NCBI RefSeq assembly: GCF_009733595.1
Contig: NZ_WOFH01000002.1
Location: forward strand, 558,001 to 622,000
Length of the DNA: 64,000 nucleotides
DNA from: Actinomadura litoris
GTDB taxonomy: Bacteria; Actinomycetota; Actinomycetes; Streptosporangiales; Streptosporangiaceae
Direction: 5' to 3'
In this document: in pieces, positions 16,758 to 26,644 of the stretch
Numbering within the stretch: position 1 is the stretch's first letter
Layout: every line of letters starts with the position of its first letter
The notes under the pieces: model-generated
Told to the model about the DNA's origin: nothing
The model's input: the letters and a program-made list of their open reading frames with translations, nothing else
Database searches by the model: none
Translations under genes and position numbers: made by a program

Positions 16758-17744
16758 ATGAGAGGCGTGTTCGCGCGCGGCCCGGCGGTGAGACTCGCGG
16801 CGCTGGCGGCCGCGGGGGTGCTGGTACTCGGCGCCTGCAGCAGTTCGGGCGGCAAGAAGGCGGAGAAGCGGGCGACCGAGGGGCGCCGGCTGAAGATCGC
16901 CATGGTGACCCACTCGGGCCCGGGCGACACGTTCTGGGACATCGTCCAGAAGGGAGCGAAGGCCGCCGCCGGGAAGGACGACGTCGAGTTCCTCTACTCG
17001 GCCGACCCCGACGGCGGCAAGCAGGCGCAGCTCGTGCGGGCCGCGGTCGACCAGAAGGTGGACGGCATCGTCGTCACCCTCGCCAAGCCCGACGCGCTGA
17101 GGGACGCGCTCGCCCAGGCGGCCGCGGCGAAGATCCCGGTGGTGTCGATCAACTCCGGGGCGGGCGACTCGGCGCGGCTCGGCGCGATCGCGCACTTCGG
17201 CCAGGACGAGTCGATCGCGGGCGAGGCCGCCGGGCGCGAGCTGGCGCGGATCGGCGCGAGGAAGGCGCTGTGCGTCGTCCACGAGCAGGGCAACGTGGGC
17301 CTGGAGGACCGCTGCGCGGGCGCGCGCAAGACCTTCGGCGGCGACCTGCGCAACCTGTATGTGAACGGCACGAACATGCCGGAGGTCAGGTCGTCGGTGA
17401 CCGCCAGGCTCCAGGCGGACAAGGACGTCGACGGCGTGCTCACGCTCGGCGCGCCGTTCGCCGCGACCGCCGTGGACGCGGTGAAGGAGGTCGGCGGCAA
17501 GGCCAAGGTCGGGACGTTCGACCTGAACAAGGGGCTGATCGACGCGATCCGGGCGGGCGACGTCCGGTTCGCCGTCGACCAGCAGCCCTACCTCCAGGGG
17601 TACAGCGCCGTCGACGCGCTGTGGCTGCTGAAGACCAACGGCGACGTGCTCGGCGGCGGGCGCCCGGTGCTGACCGGGCCCGCGATCGTGACGCGGGACA
17701 ACGCCGCCGCGCTGGAGGCGTTCACGCGCCGGGGCACCCGGTGA
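16758..17744 (+). CDS. sugar/polyol ABC transporter substrate-binding lipoprotein
   Basis: 328 residues. Lipoprotein signal peptide with lipobox LVLGAC (Cys about 27), then a LacI/RbsB-type periplasmic-binding fold: [73 protein letters not shown] and [12 protein letters not shown]. It captures a sugar or cyclitol outside the membrane. It overlaps the permease start by 4 nt (GTGA), so these are co-translated. Confidence 0.92.
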   Translation: MRGVFARGPAVRLAALAAAGVLVLGACSSSGGKKAEKRATEGRRLKIAMVTHSGPGDTFWDIVQKGAKAAAGKDDVEFLYSADPDGGKQAQLVRAAVDQKVDGIVVTLAKPDALRDALAQAAAAKIPVVSINSGAGDSARLGAIAHFGQDESIAGEAAGRELARIGARKALCVVHEQGNVGLEDRCAGARKTFGGDLRNLYVNGTNMPEVRSSVTARLQADKDVDGVLTLGAPFAATAVDAVKEVGGKAKVGTFDLNKGLIDAIRAGDVRFAVDQQPYLQGYSAVDALWLLKTNGDVLGGGRPVLTGPAIVTRDNAAALEAFTRRGTR

Positions 17745-18817
17745 CGCGGAGCACGGCCGGGCCGGACGCGCCGACCGGGCCGGCCGGGCCGGCCGCGCCG
17801 GCGGACGAGCGGCTGGCCCGGCGGTCCCCGCTGTCGGGGCTGCTGGCCCGCCCCGAACTCGGCGCGCTCCTCGGCGCCGTCGCGGTGTTCGTGTTCTTCT
17901 CCGTCGTCGCGGACGCGTTCCTCCAGGCCACGTCGTTCTCCACCGTCCTGTACGCGGCCTCGACGTTCGGGATCATGGCGGTGGGCGTGTCGCTGCTGAT
18001 GATCGGCGGGGAGTTCGACCTGTCCGCCGGGGTGATGGTGACGACCTCGGCGCTGCTCGCGGCGCTCACCGCCTACCAGCTCACGCTGAACGTGTGGGCG
18101 GGCGTGGCGGTCTCGCTGGTGCTGACGCTCGCGCTCGGGATGGTGAACGGGCTGCTCTACGTCAACACGCGGCTGCCGAGCTTCATCATCACGCTCGCGA
18201 CGTTCTTCATGCTCGCGGGGCTGAACCTCGGCGTGACGAAGGCGGTGACCGGGAACGTCGCCTCCGACTCCGTCCGGGACATGGACGGCTTCGACAGCGC
18301 CCGCGCCGTGTTCGCCTCCGAGGTCGGGATCGGGGACGTGGAGGTCAACGTCACCGTGTTCTGGTGGCTCGGGCTCGTCGCGGTCGCCACCTGGATCCTG
18401 CTGCGCACCCGCACCGGCAACTGGATCTTCGCGGTGGGCGGCGACGCGGGCAGCGCCCGCGCGGTCGGCGTCCCGGTCGCCCGCACCAAGGTGGGGCTGT
18501 TCATGGGCGTCGCGCTGTGCGCCTGGATCTCCGGGATGCACCTGGTGTTCGCGTTCGCGACCGTCCAGTCCGGCGAGGGCGTGGGGAACGAGTTCTTCTA
18601 CATCATCTGCGCGGTCATCGGCGGCTGCCTGCTGACCGGCGGGTACGGCTCGGCGATCGGCGCCGCCATCGGCGCGTTCATCTTCGGGATGACGAACAAG
18701 GGCATCGTGTACGCCGAGTGGAACCCCGACTGGTTCAAGTTCTTCCTCGGCGCGATGCTGCTCGTCGCCGCCATGGTCAACCTGATCGTCCGACGCAGGG
18801 TGGAGCGCTCGGCATGA
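17741..18817 (+). CDS. sugar/polyol ABC transporter permease
   Basis: 358 residues from GTG 17741, overlapping the upstream stop. An about 35-residue Pro/Ala-rich cytoplasmic N-terminus is followed by roughly ten hydrophobic helices of the RbsC (BPD_transp_2) family: [55 protein letters not shown] and [19 protein letters not shown]. It forms the membrane channel. The length is typical. The central [13 protein letters not shown] loop is unremarkable for the family. Confidence 0.92.
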   Translation: MTRSTAGPDAPTGPAGPAAPADERLARRSPLSGLLARPELGALLGAVAVFVFFSVVADAFLQATSFSTVLYAASTFGIMAVGVSLLMIGGEFDLSAGVMVTTSALLAALTAYQLTLNVWAGVAVSLVLTLALGMVNGLLYVNTRLPSFIITLATFFMLAGLNLGVTKAVTGNVASDSVRDMDGFDSARAVFASEVGIGDVEVNVTVFWWLGLVAVATWILLRTRTGNWIFAVGGDAGSARAVGVPVARTKVGLFMGVALCAWISGMHLVFAFATVQSGEGVGNEFFYIICAVIGGCLLTGGYGSAIGAAIGAFIFGMTNKGIVYAEWNPDWFKFFLGAMLLVAAMVNLIVRRRVERSA

Positions 18818-19680
18818 CCGACACCGGAACGCCGCCGCTGGTCAGGCTGACCGGCGTCGGCAAGAGCCACGGCACCGTCATCGCGCTGCGCGACGTCGAC
18901 CTGGAGGCGGACGCGGGCGAGGTGACCTGCGTGCTCGGCGACAACGGCGCGGGCAAGTCCACGCTGATCAAGATCATCGCGGGCCTGCACCGGCACGACG
19001 CCGGGACCTACGAGGTGGCGGGGGAGCCGGTCGCGTTCGGCTCGCCGCGCGACGCCCTCGACCGGGGCATCGCGACCGTCTACCAGGACCTCGCGGTCGT
19101 CCCGCTGATGCCGGTCTGGCGCAACTTCTTCCTCGGCTCGGAGCGCCGCAGGGGCATCGGCCGGCTGGACACCCGGTTCATGCGCGAGACGACCCGCGCC
19201 GAGCTCGCCGCGATGGGCATCGACCTGCGCGACGTCGACCAGCCGATCGGCACGCTGTCGGGCGGCGAGCGGCAGTGCGTGGCGATCGCCCGCGCCGTGT
19301 ACTTCGGCGCGAAGGCCCTCGTCCTGGACGAGCCGACGGCGGCGCTCGGCGTCAAGCAGGCCGGTGTCGTGCTGCGCTACATCGTCCAGGCGCGGGAGCG
19401 CGGGCTCGCGGTCATCTTCATCACCCACAACCCGCACCACGCCTACCCGGTCGGCGACCGCTTCCTGATCCTGAACCGGGGCCGCAGCGCCGGGTACCAC
19501 GGCAAGGACGAGATCACCCGCGAGGAGCTGACCGCGCTCATGGCGGGCGGCGCCGAGCTGGAGCAGCTGGCCCACGAGCTGGACGCGGCGGGCTCGACGG
19601 GCTCGGCGGGCTCGGCGTCGGCCGCCCGGCGGCTCACCGAGGAGGCCGAGCGCCTCGGCCTCACCCGCGAGGCCGAGTAG
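18814..19680 (+). CDS. sugar/polyol ABC transporter ATP-binding protein
   Basis: 288 residues from ATG 18814, overlapping the permease stop (ATGA). One nucleotide-binding domain: Walker [11 protein letters not shown]-loop VYQDLAVVP, signature LSGGERQ, Walker B ALVLDEP and H-loop FITHNPHH. Unlike RbsA it has a single ATPase domain, so it must dimerise. The Ala/Gly/Ser-rich stretch near residues 256-272 is a linker before a short helical tail. It energises the importer encoded just upstream. Confidence 0.93.
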   Translation: MTDTGTPPLVRLTGVGKSHGTVIALRDVDLEADAGEVTCVLGDNGAGKSTLIKIIAGLHRHDAGTYEVAGEPVAFGSPRDALDRGIATVYQDLAVVPLMPVWRNFFLGSERRRGIGRLDTRFMRETTRAELAAMGIDLRDVDQPIGTLSGGERQCVAIARAVYFGAKALVLDEPTAALGVKQAGVVLRYIVQARERGLAVIFITHNPHHAYPVGDRFLILNRGRSAGYHGKDEITREELTALMAGGAELEQLAHELDAAGSTGSAGSASAARRLTEEAERLGLTREAE

Positions 19681-19716
19681 CGCGGCAGGGCTCGGCGGCA
19701 GGGCTGGCGGCAGGGC

Positions 19717-20283
19717 TCAGCGGCGGGTGAGCAGGACGGCCGCCTCGGCGACGCGGTCCTCGGTGCCCGGCGCGATCTCGCCGCCGCCCAGCAGGTGGCG
19801 GCGCACGATCGCGTAGGGCAGGTCGATCACGGCGACGGCCGCGCGCTCCTCCTCGACGCCGAGGCGGCCCGCGAGGTCGCGGACGGCCGCGCGGACGCGC
19901 CGGTCGGCCTCGCCCAGCCGCGCGCGGTCCTCGGCGGGCCAGCCGTCCTCGTCGAGGGCGGACCTGCCGTGCAGCAGCACGCGCGCCTCCTCGCGGTGCG
20001 CCCGGCTCCACGCGACCACGTGCCGGGCGGCCTCCCCGGCCGCCCGGTCCGGCGGGCCGCCGCGCAGCGCGTCGAGGAACCCCGCCTGGAACCGCTCGAC
20101 CGTCCGCAGCCAGAGCGCGGCGCGCAGCGCGGGCAGCCCGGCGAAGCGGTGGTACACCGAGCCGCTCGGCGCCCCCGCCGCGCGGGCCACGGCCGCGACC
20201 GTGACGCGGCCCGGGCCGTCCGCCGCCAGCTCGACGGCGACGTCCAGCAGGCGGCCCACGTCGTGGCGCGGTGGTCGTCCCAT
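19717..20283 (-). CDS. TetR/AcrR family regulator
   Basis: 188 residues. N-terminal helix-turn-helix: HDVGRLLDVAVELAADGPGR, VTVAAVARAAGAPSGSVYHR and FAGLPALRAALW. The ligand-binding C-terminal half ends YAIVRRHLLGGGEIAPGTED. It is divergent from a molybdopterin oxidoreductase gene, with a perfect palindrome between them that it probably binds, repressing itself and that gene. TACCCT 7 nt before the ATG indicates a leaderless-type start. Confidence 0.9.
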   Translation of the reverse strand: MGRPPRHDVGRLLDVAVELAADGPGRVTVAAVARAAGAPSGSVYHRFAGLPALRAALWLRTVERFQAGFLDALRGGPPDRAAGEAARHVVAWSRAHREEARVLLHGRSALDEDGWPAEDRARLGEADRRVRAAVRDLAGRLGVEEERAAVAVIDLPYAIVRRHLLGGGEIAPGTEDRVAEAAVLLTRR

Positions 20284-20296
20284 GGGCTAGAGGGTA
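20284..20296 (-). promoter_or_regulatory. -10 hexamer of the TetR gene
   Basis: On the minus strand TACCCT (20296-20291) is followed by 7 nt and the ATG at 20283. It lies next to the operator palindrome at 20302-20319. Confidence 0.45.
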
Positions 20297-20301
20297 AGGT
20301 A

Positions 20302-20319
20302 TTGGAGAGTACTCTCTAA
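20302..20319. promoter_or_regulatory. TetR operator palindrome
   Basis: A perfect 12-bp core GAGAGTACTCTC (20305-20316), with TTg and tAA flanks extending the symmetry with one mismatch. It is centred between the divergent TetR and oxidoreductase genes and overlaps both promoters. Confidence 0.7.
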
Positions 20320-20330
20320 AAGGAGGAGCC

Positions 20331-20981
20331 GTGGACGTCCTGCCTCCCGGCCAGTCGGCCGCGCCGCTGGCGCCGTTCGGGCTGCCCGCGTTCGCGGCCC
20401 GCCGCCCGCGCGTCCCCGCCGCGCCGGTCGTCACGGTGACCGGGGCCGTCCGGCGCCCGGCGCAGGTTCCGGCGGCGGAGCTGACCCGGCTCGGGCGGGC
20501 GGAGACGCACTCCGGCCTGCACTGCGTCACCACCTGGAGCGCGCTCGGCCTGCGCTGGGAGGGCGTCCCGTTCGCCGCCGTCCACGCCCACCTCGCGGGG
20601 CGCGTCGCACCGGGCCGGGCCGCGCGCTGGGTCACCTTCACCGGGCTCGACGGCTACCGCAGCACCCTGCTCCTGGACGACGCGCTCGCCCCCGGCGTCC
20701 TGCTCGCCGACGTCCTGGACGGCGCGCCGCTCACCGCCGACCACGGCGCGCCGCTCCGCCTCGTCGCCCCGGCCCACTACGGCTACAAGAGCGTGAAGCA
20801 CGTCTGCGCCATCGAGTACCGGGCCGGGTACGACCCCGGCTCGGCGGGCTGGAAGGCGCACCCGCGCGGCCGCGTCGCGCTGGAGGAGCGCAGCCGCTAC
20901 CTCCCCGGGCGCCTCTGGCGCCCGCTGTGGCGCACCCTGCTGCCCCGGGCCCGCGCCGCCTACGACGACCTGCGCGGGTGA
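20331..20981 (+). CDS. molybdopterin-dependent oxidoreductase, sulfite-oxidase-like
   Basis: 216 residues from GTG 20331, with AGGAGGAG 4-5 nt upstream. Sulfite-oxidase/YedY-type molybdopterin fold: VTVTGAVRRPAQVPAAEL, ETHSGLHCVTTWSALGLRWEGVPF with the molybdenum-ligand Cys (HC), TGLDGYRSTL, GAPLRLVAPAHYGYKSVKHV. No twin-arginine signal and no heme or dimerisation domain, so it is a short cytoplasmic form. The substrate is unknown. Controlled by the divergent TetR, by position. Confidence 0.85.
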   Translation: MDVLPPGQSAAPLAPFGLPAFAARRPRVPAAPVVTVTGAVRRPAQVPAAELTRLGRAETHSGLHCVTTWSALGLRWEGVPFAAVHAHLAGRVAPGRAARWVTFTGLDGYRSTLLLDDALAPGVLLADVLDGAPLTADHGAPLRLVAPAHYGYKSVKHVCAIEYRAGYDPGSAGWKAHPRGRVALEERSRYLPGRLWRPLWRTLLPRARAAYDDLRG

Positions 20982-20991
20982 CGCCCCCGGG

Positions 20992-21429
20992 TCAGCCGGT
21001 GCGGAGGAGGTGCGTGTTGGGTTCGCGGGCGAGCCCGGCCAGCTCCGGCAGTTCGGTCACCTCGACGCCCGCCGCGGTGAGGATCTCCGCGCCCGTCCCC
21101 TCGGCGAACAGCGCCGGCTCGCGCCAGGCGAACACGACGCGCGCCGCGCCGGCGGCGACGATCAGCTCGGCGCACGGCCGGTCGCGGGAGGCCCGGTGCC
21201 CGCACGGCTCCAGCGAGCTGTAGACGGTCGCGCCCCCCAGCCCGCCGGTCGCCCTGGCGAGGGCGGCCTCCTCGGCGTGGTCGAACGGGTCGTCCTCGCG
21301 GGAGAAGCCGCGCGCGACCTCCCGGCCGCGCGCGTCCACGATGACGGCGCCGACCGAGAACGCCGTCCCGGACGGGGGGCACCGCCGCGCCAGCTCGCAG
21401 GCCAGCCGCAGCCAGCCCGCGTCATCCAC
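20992..21429 (-). CDS. cytidine/riboflavin-type deaminase (RibD N-domain-like)
   Basis: 145 residues. Zinc deaminase fold with FDHAEEAAL (zinc His and proton-shuttle Glu) and LEPCGHRASRDRPC (two zinc cysteines). The PCGHxxxxxPC spacing matches diaminohydroxyphosphoribosylaminopyrimidine deaminase, the N-terminal half of RibD. It overlaps the upstream reductase gene by 8 nt, so the two halves of RibD are encoded as separate, coupled proteins. Other ring amines are possible substrates. Confidence 0.85.
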   Translation of the reverse strand: MDDAGWLRLACELARRCPPSGTAFSVGAVIVDARGREVARGFSREDDPFDHAEEAALARATGGLGGATVYSSLEPCGHRASRDRPCAELIVAAGAARVVFAWREPALFAEGTGAEILTAAGVEVTELPELAGLAREPNTHLLRTG

Positions 21430-22108
21430 GCGCGGTCCCGGTGAGGAAGCGCAGCAGCGCGAGGTCGCCGATGCGGGTGATCTCCTCCAGCCGCATCGGA
21501 CGGTCCGGCGCCTGCGGGAACACCCCCGAGCCGACGAACCGCGGCGCGGACGGGTCGCCGATGAAGAACGGCGCGACGACGAGCCGCAGCTCGTCCACGA
21601 CCCCGGCGGTCAGGAACAGCGTGTGGATCCCGCCGCCGCCCTCCACCATCAGCCGCCGGACGCCCCGCGCCGCGAGGTCGCGCAGCACCGTGGCCGGTGT
21701 GAGCGGGTCGCCCGCGTCGATCACCTCGGCCAGACCGCCCAGCCGCGCGGCGAGGCCCCCGGCCGTGCCGGTGGGCGCGTACACGAGCTTGGGCGCCTCG
21801 CCGGTGGTGAAGAACCGCGCGCCGGGGTCGAGGTCGCCGCTCCAGGTCAGCGTGACCTTCGTCAGGTCGGCGGGCATCCCGCGCGCGACCCGCTGCTCCC
21901 GGCGGGCGGGGGAGCGGATCAGCAGCCGGGGGTCGTCGGCGCGCACCGTCCCGGCCCCGACCAGGATCGCGTCGCAGCCCGCGCGCACCGCGTCGACCCG
22001 GTCGAAGTCGGCGGTGCTGGACAGCCGGAGCCGCTCGGGCGTCGCGTCGTCGATATAGCCGTCGACCGACATCGCGCAGCTCACCAGCACGTAGGGGCGC
22101 TCGCTCAC
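21422..22108 (-). CDS. RibD C-domain reductase (dihydrofolate-reductase fold)
   Basis: 228 residues from GTG 22108. The fold is that of 5-amino-6-(5-phosphoribosylamino)uracil reductase: RPYVLVSCAMSVDGYIDD, SSTADFDRVDAVRAGCDAIL, VGAGTVRADDPRLL, and the NADPH site VRRLMVEGGGGIHT. First gene of a two-gene unit with the deaminase. No other riboflavin genes are in the window, so the pair may serve riboflavin, a flavin/deazaflavin side path or a secondary-metabolite pterin. TAGTCT 6 nt before the start suggests a leaderless mRNA. Confidence 0.87.
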   Translation of the reverse strand: MSERPYVLVSCAMSVDGYIDDATPERLRLSSTADFDRVDAVRAGCDAILVGAGTVRADDPRLLIRSPARREQRVARGMPADLTKVTLTWSGDLDPGARFFTTGEAPKLVYAPTGTAGGLAARLGGLAEVIDAGDPLTPATVLRDLAARGVRRLMVEGGGGIHTLFLTAGVVDELRLVVAPFFIGDPSAPRFVGSGVFPQAPDRPMRLEEITRIGDLALLRFLTGTARG

Positions 22109-22120
22109 GCCCCAAGACTA
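22109..22120 (-). promoter_or_regulatory. -10 hexamer of the RibD-like pair
   Basis: Minus-strand TAGTCT (22120-22115), 6 nt before the GTG at 22108. Confidence 0.45.
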
Positions 22121-22243
22121 GGGCTCCCGGCGGCCCCCTCGGGCCCGCGGCTCCCCGGCGGGGTGTGGCTCTTGAGCCGAATCGAGGGAACGCGGCGTTT
22201 CTGCGCGGGATGTGTCGTAGGGGGTGCCTATGGTTGCTGCGAC

Positions 22244-23377
22244 ATGAGAATCCTGCACACCTCCGACTGGCATCTCGGCAGATCGTTCCACCGCGAGGAC
22301 CTGCTGGCCGCCCAGGCGGCGTTCGCCGACCATCTGGTCGAGACCGTCCGGGCGGAGCGGGTGGGCTGCGTGCTGATCTCCGGCGACGTCTACGACCGCG
22401 CGCTGCCCGCCGTGGACGCCGTCCGCCTGTTCGACGACACGCTCGGACGGCTGAAGGATCTCACCCGCGTCGTGCTCATCGCGGGCAACCACGACTCCGC
22501 GCGGCGGCTCGGGTTCGGATCGGCGCTGATGGACGCGTCCGGGGTGCACGTCCGCACCGACTTCACGCGGGTGGGGGAGCCCGTCGTCGTCGGCGACGCC
22601 GCCGTCTACGGCATCCCCTACCTGGAGCCCGAGCTGGTCCGGCACGAGTGGGAGCTGGACGAGCGCAGCCACGCGGCGACGCTGGCGGAGGCGATGCGCC
22701 GCGTCCGGGCCGACGCCGCGCGGCGCGGGCCGGGGCTGCGGTCGGTCGTGCTGGCGCACGCGTTCGTGACCGGCGGCGAGGCCAGCGAGAGCGAGCGCGA
22801 CATCTCCGTCGGCGGCTCGTCGCACGTGCCCGCGCCGGTGTTCGACGGCGTCGACTACGCGGCGCTCGGCCACCTGCACGGCGCCTGGTGCGTCACCGAC
22901 CGCGTCCGGTACTCGGGTTCGCCGCTGGCCTACTCCTTCTCCGAGGACCGGCACGTCAAGGGGTTCTGGCTGCTCGACCTGCGCGCGGACGGCGTCGCCG
23001 CCGAGTTCGCGGAGGCCCCCGTCCCGCGCCGGATCTCCCGGATCCGCGGCCGCGTCGACGACCTCCTCACGGGCGAGGCGTTCAAGAAGTACGAGGACCG
23101 CTGGCTCCAGGTCACGCTGACCGACCCGCGCCGCCCCGCCGCGGCGATGGAGCGGCTGCGCCGCCGGTTCCCGCACGCGCTCGTCCTCGGCTACGAGCCC
23201 GAGGGCGGCGGGGCGGAGGACGCCCGCACCTGGTCCGAGCGCGTCGCGGAGCGGTCCGACCCGGACATCGCGGGCGACTTCGTCGCCGAGGTCACCGACG
23301 GCCCGGCGACCGCCGCCGAGCGCGCCCTGCTGGACGAGGCGTTCGAGTCCTTCCGGCGGAAGGAGGCGCTCGCTTGA
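22244..23377 (+). CDS. sbcD: exonuclease subunit SbcD
   Basis: 377 residues from ATG 22244. Mre11-type metallophosphoesterase motifs in order: HTSDWHLGR, SGDVYDRALP, IAGNHDSARRLG, VLAHAFVTGG and LGHLHG, supplying the di-metal ligands. C-terminal capping domain from about residue 240. With SbcC it forms the SbcCD complex that opens DNA hairpins and trims protein-blocked ends. It overlaps sbcC by 4 nt. TATGGT lies 9 nt upstream of the start. Confidence 0.95.
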   Translation: MRILHTSDWHLGRSFHREDLLAAQAAFADHLVETVRAERVGCVLISGDVYDRALPAVDAVRLFDDTLGRLKDLTRVVLIAGNHDSARRLGFGSALMDASGVHVRTDFTRVGEPVVVGDAAVYGIPYLEPELVRHEWELDERSHAATLAEAMRRVRADAARRGPGLRSVVLAHAFVTGGEASESERDISVGGSSHVPAPVFDGVDYAALGHLHGAWCVTDRVRYSGSPLAYSFSEDRHVKGFWLLDLRADGVAAEFAEAPVPRRISRIRGRVDDLLTGEAFKKYEDRWLQVTLTDPRRPAAAMERLRRRFPHALVLGYEPEGGGAEDARTWSERVAERSDPDIAGDFVAEVTDGPATAAERALLDEAFESFRRKEALA

Positions 23378-26300
23378 GGCTGCACCGCCTGGAGGTCACC
23401 GCGTTCGGGCCGTTCTCCGCGACGGAGGAGATCGACTTCGACGCGCTGTCGGACGCGGGCCTGTTCCTCATCCAGGGCCGGACGGGCGCGGGCAAGACCA
23501 GCGTGCTCGACGCCGTCTGCTTCGCCCTCTACGGGCAGGTGCCCGGCGCGCGCGGCGCCGTCAAGGGGCTGCGCAGCGACCACGCCCCGCCCGGGGCCGC
23601 GCCGCGCGTCGTCCTGGAGACGACCGTGCGCGGCCGGCGGCTGCGCCTCACCCGGTCCCCGGCGTGGGAGCGGCCCAAGCTGCGCGGGTCCGGCACGACC
23701 GCCCAGCACGCCAAGGTCGTCCTGGAGGAGTTCGAGCGCGGCGGGTGGATCGGGCTGACCACGCGGCTGGACGAGGCGGGCGACCTCGTCTCCCGGCTGC
23801 TCGGCATGAACGCCACGCAGTTCTGCCAGGTGGCGCTGCTCCCGCAGGGCGAGTTCGCGGGGTTCCTGCGCGCCGGGGCTGACAAGCGCCGCGAGGTCCT
23901 CGAACGGCTCTTCGCGACCGAGGTGTTCACCCACGTCGAGAAGTGGCTGGCCGACCGCCGCGCCGCCACCGGCCGCGAGGCCGCCGAGCTGGCCGCGCGC
24001 GCCGTCTCGGTCGCCGACCGCGTCGCCGAGACGACCGGTTCGCCCCCGCCCCACGCCGCCGCGAACACGGCACCGGCCGGGCCCGCCGGCGAGCGGCGCC
24101 GGGCGGCCGTGCCCGCGCCGCGCCGGGGGGACGCCGAGGCCGCCGAGGTCGAGGCGCTGCCCGCGTGGGCGGCGGAGCTGGCCGGCGGGCACGCCGACGT
24201 CCGCGCCGTGGTCGAGGAGCTCCGGGCGGGCGCCGCCGGGGAGGTGGAGGCCGCGCGCGCCGCGCTGAAGGCGGCGGAGGACCTCGCCGACCTGCGCCGC
24301 CGCCACGAGAACGCCTCCGCGCGCCGCGCCGCCCTCGCCGAGCGCGCTGAGGAGCGCTCGCGGGTCGCCTCGCGGCTGGACGCCGCCGCCCGGGCCGAGC
24401 GCGTCGTCCCGCTGGTGCGGGCGGTCGCCGACCGGCACGACCGGGCCCGGCAGGCGCGCCGCTGGGCCGACGAGACGCGCGCCCGCGTCGGCGCGCTGCT
24501 GCCGCCGAACGCCTCGCAGGACGTGCTCGCCAAGGCCGAGCGGCAGCGCCGCGACGATGCCGCGGCGCTGGAGGGCAAACGCGGCACGGCGGTCCGGCTG
24601 CGGCGGGTCCGGGACGAGCGCGGGGAGCTGGCGGCGGAGCTGCGGCGGCTGGAGCCCGAGGAGGCGCGCGTGTCCGCGGCCCTCGCCGAGCTGCCCGGCC
24701 GCGTCGAGGCGCGCCGCGCCGAGCTGGAGGCGGCCCGCGCGGTCGCCGCGACGCGTCCCGGGGCCGTGGCCGCCGCCGACGGCGTCCGGCACAGGCTCGA
24801 CGCCGCGCAGCGCCGTGACCAGGTCGAACATCTGCTCGCCGAGGCCGAGGAGGCCCGGCTGGCCGCGGTCGGGGCCGCGCAGGACGCCCGGGACCACGTC
24901 CAGGACCTGCGGCAGGCCCGGCTGGAGGGCATGGCGGCCGTCCTCGCCGAAGACCTGGAGGACGGCGTCCCCTGCCGGGTCTGCGGCTCGCCCGACCACC
25001 CCGCGCCCGGCACCTCGCTCGCGCCGATCCCGACGCAGGAGCAGGTCGAGGAGGCGCAGGCGGAGTTCGAGCGGGCGCAGGACGTCCGCGAGCGGGCCAC
25101 CGCCGAGGTGCAGGCGCGCCGCGCCGAGCGCGACGGGCTGCTGGAGATCGTCGGTGAGCTGACCGCCGGGGCGCTCGGCGCCGAGCTGGAGGGCGCCGAG
25201 GCCGCGCTGGCCGACGCCGACGCCGCGCTCGCGGAGGCCGAGCGGCTGGAGGCGGCCGTGCACGGGGACGAGCAGGAGCTCGACCGCGTCCGCGGCGCCC
25301 GGCAGGAGATCGACCGGGCGCTCACCGAGAACCGCACCCGCGAGCGCGAGCTGGCCGCCGAGGAGGCGCGGCTGCGCGCCGAGCTGGACCAGGCGCGCGG
25401 CGACGACGGCAGCCTGGAGGAGCGGATCGCCCGGCTCGGCCGCGAGGCGGGCGCGCTCACCGAGGCCGCCGAGGCGCTCCGCGCGGCCGACCTCGCCGCC
25501 GGGGAGCTGGCCGCCGCCCGCGCCGCCGCGAAGGCCGCCGCCGAGGACGAGGGGTTCGCCGCCCCCGACGAGGTCCTCGCCGCCGCGATGCCCGACGAGG
25601 ACCAGGCGCGGCTGCGCGACAGGCTCCGCCGGTTCGAGGACGAGGAGGCCGCCGTCCGCGACCAGCTCAACGACCCGGCGCTGCGGTCGGCCGCCGCCGG
25701 GCCCGCGCCCGACCTGCCCGCGCTGGAGGCCGCGCTCGCGGCGGCGCAGGCCGCGCACACCGGCGCCGCGTCCGCCGCCGACCGCGCCCGGCACCGCCGC
25801 GACCGCCTCGCCGAGCTGCGCCGCGACCTGGACGCCGCCGTCCGCGCCTGGCGCCCCGCCGCCGAACGCCACGAGGTCGCCGAACGCCTCGCCGGGCTCG
25901 CCTCGGGCAAGTCCGCCGCGAACCGGCACGCGATGTCGCTGTCGGCGTACGTGCTGGCCGCGCGGCTGGAGCAGGTCGTCGCCGCCGCGAACGAGCGGCT
26001 CGCCCGCATGTCCGGCGCACGCTACGCCCTCGTCCACACCACGGAGAAGGCGGCGGGCGACACCAAGCGCGGCGCGGGCGGCCTCGGGCTGCGCGTCGCC
26101 GACGCCTGGACCGGCCTGGAACGCGACCCGGTGACGCTGTCGGGCGGCGAGTCGTTCATCACCTCGCTGTCGCTCGCGCTCGGCCTCGCCGACGTCGTCA
26201 CCGCCGAGGCGGGCGGCACCGAGATCGGCACGCTGTTCGTCGACGAGGGCTTCGGCACCCTCGACGAGGACACGCTCGACGAGGTCATGGACGTCCTGGA

Positions 26301-26427
26301 CGGCCTGCGCGACGGCGGCCGCGCGGTCGGCATCGTCAGCCACGTCGCCGAACTGCGCGCCCGCATCCCGGCGCAGCTCCGCGTCACCAAGGACCGCACC
26401 GGCTCCACCGCCAAGGTCGTCATCTGA
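23374..26427 (+). CDS. sbcC: exonuclease subunit SbcC
   Basis: 1017 residues from TTG 23374, overlapping the sbcD stop (TTGA), with AAGGAGG about 7 nt upstream. Rad50/SMC architecture: N-terminal Walker A QGRTGAGKTSVLDA (near residue 37), Q-loop LLPQGEFAGFLRAG, two long Ala/Glu/Arg-rich coiled coils flanking a zinc hook CRVCGSPDHPAPG (near residue 535), and C-terminal signature VTLSGGESFITSL with Walker B TLFVDEGFGTLDED. ATPase and tether of SbcCD. The high Ala/Arg/Glu coding produces very long antisense open frames that are not genes. Confidence 0.95.
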   Translation: MRLHRLEVTAFGPFSATEEIDFDALSDAGLFLIQGRTGAGKTSVLDAVCFALYGQVPGARGAVKGLRSDHAPPGAAPRVVLETTVRGRRLRLTRSPAWERPKLRGSGTTAQHAKVVLEEFERGGWIGLTTRLDEAGDLVSRLLGMNATQFCQVALLPQGEFAGFLRAGADKRREVLERLFATEVFTHVEKWLADRRAATGREAAELAARAVSVADRVAETTGSPPPHAAANTAPAGPAGERRRAAVPAPRRGDAEAAEVEALPAWAAELAGGHADVRAVVEELRAGAAGEVEAARAALKAAEDLADLRRRHENASARRAALAERAEERSRVASRLDAAARAERVVPLVRAVADRHDRARQARRWADETRARVGALLPPNASQDVLAKAERQRRDDAAALEGKRGTAVRLRRVRDERGELAAELRRLEPEEARVSAALAELPGRVEARRAELEAARAVAATRPGAVAAADGVRHRLDAAQRRDQVEHLLAEAEEARLAAVGAAQDARDHVQDLRQARLEGMAAVLAEDLEDGVPCRVCGSPDHPAPGTSLAPIPTQEQVEEAQAEFERAQDVRERATAEVQARRAERDGLLEIVGELTAGALGAELEGAEAALADADAALAEAERLEAAVHGDEQELDRVRGARQEIDRALTENRTRERELAAEEARLRAELDQARGDDGSLEERIARLGREAGALTEAAEALRAADLAAGELAAARAAAKAAAEDEGFAAPDEVLAAAMPDEDQARLRDRLRRFEDEEAAVRDQLNDPALRSAAAGPAPDLPALEAALAAAQAAHTGAASAADRARHRRDRLAELRRDLDAAVRAWRPAAERHEVAERLAGLASGKSAANRHAMSLSAYVLAARLEQVVAAANERLARMSGARYALVHTTEKAAGDTKRGAGGLGLRVADAWTGLERDPVTLSGGESFITSLSLALGLADVVTAEAGGTEIGTLFVDEGFGTLDEDTLDEVMDVLDGLRDGGRAVGIVSHVAELRARIPAQLRVTKDRTGSTAKVVI

Positions 26428-26605
26428 CCCCCGCCCCCGCCAGCACCGGGCGGCGGCTCCGCGGGGTCGGGCAGGGCCGGCGGTAGACGTCGAGGTCGGC
26501 GGGGGCGAGCGTGCCCGGGAGCCCCTCGACGAACAGCGATTTCTCCAGGACCGTCTCCTCGCCCACCCCTGGGGTGCGCAGCAGGGCGAACAGCTCGCGC
26601 GCGGC
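26420..26605 (-). pseudogene. haloalkane dehalogenase remnant
   Basis: The minus strand encodes ELFALLRTPGVGEETVLEKS, then FVEGLPGT and YRRPCPTPRSRRPVLAG. These align in order with the cap-domain segment of haloalkane dehalogenases (RTPGVGE-xVLxxNxFVExxLP, then MxxYRxPFPTPExRRPTL). Only about 60 codons survive: the nucleophile (DWG) half upstream and the catalytic-histidine end are gone, and the FVE...YRRP segment is shortened. A degraded relic rather than an active enzyme. Confidence 0.55.
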
Positions 26606-26644
26606 GGTCGGGACGCGACCGTCCGCGCCACGGCCGTGATGACG

